The notes under the pieces are model-generated. The model was not told the DNA's origin, did not search any database, and saw only the letters and a program-made list of their open reading frames with translations. From contig JBBRVU010000221.1 of the NCBI GenBank assembly GCA_038246575.1, positions 1-6,236 on the forward strand: a DNA stretch of 6,236 nt, read 5' to 3'. The position numbers were made by a program, and so were the translations under genes. Shown here one piece after another: positions 5,473 through 6,236 of this stretch (its first letter is position 1; every line of letters begins with the position of its first letter). Source of the DNA: JACCUZ01 sp038246575. Lineage in GTDB: Bacteria; Actinomycetota; Actinomycetes; JACCUZ01.

Positions 5473-5536
5473 ATGCCCTTCTGCCGGTGCTGATGTGACT
5501 CTCGACAAGCCACATCGTCCCAGGTCAGAAGGGCAT
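5473..5536. repeat. Nested inverted repeats in the IS1380 leader
   Basis: Outer arms ATGCCCTTCTG (5473-5483) and CAGAAGGGCAT (5526-5536) are a perfect 11-bp inverted repeat. Inside, GATGTGACT (5492-5500) and AGCCACATC (5508-5516) pair with one mismatch. The structure sits immediately upstream of the transposase ATG (5465). In the mRNA it would form a long stem-loop close to the ribosome binding region, so it could limit transposase translation from read-through transcripts. That role is inference. Confidence 0.6.
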
Positions 5537-5707
5537 TCGTGCCTCACGACCCGCCGTTCCCGAGAACGTCAGACGGCGGATCGAGGCTGAGCCGCGGTGT
5601 CGGGAGAACGCTTGGAAACACCGGACAGCTGCCCGTCGCGGTCAACGGCTCACAACGCGACCGCGCGCGGCCGGGCCTATGTGGGGCCAGACCGTTGTTG
5701 TCGACGG
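5537..5707. other. Spacer between IS1380 remnant and DUF4386-type gene; no gene seen
   Basis: Frames here are short shadows. A small inverted repeat CGTTC-CCGA-GAACG (5555-5568) is the only structure I noted. It may belong to the IS end, but this cannot be shown. Confidence 0.3.
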
Positions 5708-6236
5708 TTAGTCGGCGTCGACGTCGCGGGGTGCGGGCGGAGTGCCAGTAGCGACCATGCCAGCCGTGATGGGCGAGGGCCGGAAGCCCTTGACGAGCAG
5801 GTACACACCGAGGGAGAACTCCCACAGCGCGATCGGGAGGGTCGCGATCGCAGGCAAGGCGGAGAGCTGCTCGATGACGCCGAAGAAGACCAGGACGGTT
5901 GAGGCGATGAGCAGGGGGGCTCCGATGAGCCCGAGCAGGGGGATGGCCCGCGGGACGAGGCGTGACCGGTACATCAGGGTGCCGAGCAGGAGCGCGCTCA
6001 TGCAGGGCATGAGGGTCTGTCCGAGGAGCAGCGTCCCGTTGTAGGTGTTGACGAGCGACGCCCCTGTGGTGACGAGCGCGGCCGGGTCCCCGCCTGCTGC
6101 TCCGAGGCCCTGTCGCAGGTGGACGAGTGCGAGCAGGCTCAGGACGCCGGTGAAGATCATGGCGGCCTCGAGGGTGCGGACGGTGACGAAGCCGAGGGCC
6201 ATGCTCTGGTTCTGCCGCTTGACCACCGGGTACAGC
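5708..6236 (-). CDS. DUF4386-type membrane protein, C-terminal part (N-terminus outside window)
   Basis: The minus frame is open from the window edge, reading LYPVVKRQNQSMALGFV, and ends with TAA at 5708. About 176 residues are visible. The LYPV-x-(K/R)-x-N-x-x-(L/M)A-x-GF-x-x-(V/T)R-x-x-E motif and the helix pattern fit DUF4386 proteins, which I recall as about 220-240 residues; roughly the first third would then be missing. Four hydrophobic segments are visible, around MALGFVTVRTLEAAMIFTGV, TLLLGQTLMPCMSALLLGTL, IPLLGLIGAPLLIASTVLVF and LPIALWEFSLGVYLLVKGF. These are followed by a polar tail ending PPAPRDVDAD. A GTG at 6226 could be mistaken for a start, but the family motif continues upstream of it. 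Function unknown; integral membrane location predicted. Confidence 0.85.
   Translation of the reverse strand, partial: LYPVVKRQNQSMALGFVTVRTLEAAMIFTGVLSLLALVHLRQGLGAAGGDPAALVTTGASLVNTYNGTLLLGQTLMPCMSALLLGTLMYRSRLVPRAIPLLGLIGAPLLIASTVLVFFGVIEQLSALPAIATLPIALWEFSLGVYLLVKGFRPSPITAGMVATGTPPAPRDVDAD

Larger units (their letters stand above)
4629..5536 (-). mobile_element. IS1380-family insertion sequence remnant, truncated and rearranged
   Basis: The transposase fragments and a leader with nested inverted repeats (5473-5536) define this block. The 3' part of the transposase and that end of the element are missing at about 4629, where family-like coding stops after PEAIWD. The leader-side end is unclear; it lies at or beyond 5536. 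No terminal repeat pair can be shown. The internal order is scrambled, so the element cannot move by itself. Confidence 0.75.

Noticed and set aside
4695..5498. 267-codon plus-strand frame over the IS1380 remnant
   Set aside because: Mostly an antisense shadow. The plus-strand segment with real family similarity (5081-5212) is in a different reading context and is explained by inversion.
5691..5708. ACCGT...ACGGT hairpin at the end of the DUF4386-type gene
   Set aside because: Only 5-bp arms, overlaps the stop codon and lacks a T-run; too weak for a terminator call.
1..6236. CRISPR arrays, tRNA or rRNA genes, toxin-antitoxin pairs, phage genes
   Set aside because: No regularly spaced repeats, no cloverleaf-like or rRNA-like sequence, and no matching small gene pairs were seen.

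Overview
The window is GC-rich (about two thirds G+C, strong G/C preference at third codon positions). Its genes are of types common in Actinobacteria: a 14-helix DHA2-type MFS exporter, a DUF4386-type membrane protein, and IS3- and IS1380-family transposases. This suggests a high-GC actinomycete chromosome or accessory region. The sequence alone does not settle genus or replicon.

Layout, left to right. (1) 1-766: the orfA end of an apparently intact IS3-family element on the minus strand, running off the left edge. (2) 767-1597: a small plus-strand conserved-type ORF that appears frameshifted, facing an 86-residue minus-strand gene with its own promoter; a hairpin lies between their ends. 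(3) 1598-2138: a 54-codon minus-strand ORF fragment with coding-like base use, then a second, wrecked copy of the same IS3 element. That copy has an internal deletion, a small insertion and a perfect 32-bp internal inversion. (4) 2139-2575: no supported gene. (5) 2576-4186: a complete DHA2 MFS exporter. (6) 4232-4546: a small carboxymuconolactone-decarboxylase-like protein, convergent with the exporter. (7) 4629-5536: an IS1380-family transposase remnant on the minus strand. Its 3' end is gone and its middle is scrambled, with some pieces on the opposite strand. (8) 5537-5707: no supported gene. (9) 5708-6236: the C-terminal part of a DUF4386-type membrane protein, running off the right edge.

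The cargo genes (exporter, CMD-like protein, small alpha/beta protein, DUF4386 protein) sit between insertion sequences and are not a clear operon. The exporter and the CMD-like gene are convergent, and I see no local regulator gene. I found no convincing new defence, secretion or biosynthetic system. The most notable signal is structural: two unrelated IS remnants both carry short internal inversions, which suggests template switching or inversion at this locus, or else assembly problems. Family assignments come from recalled motifs, not database searches.
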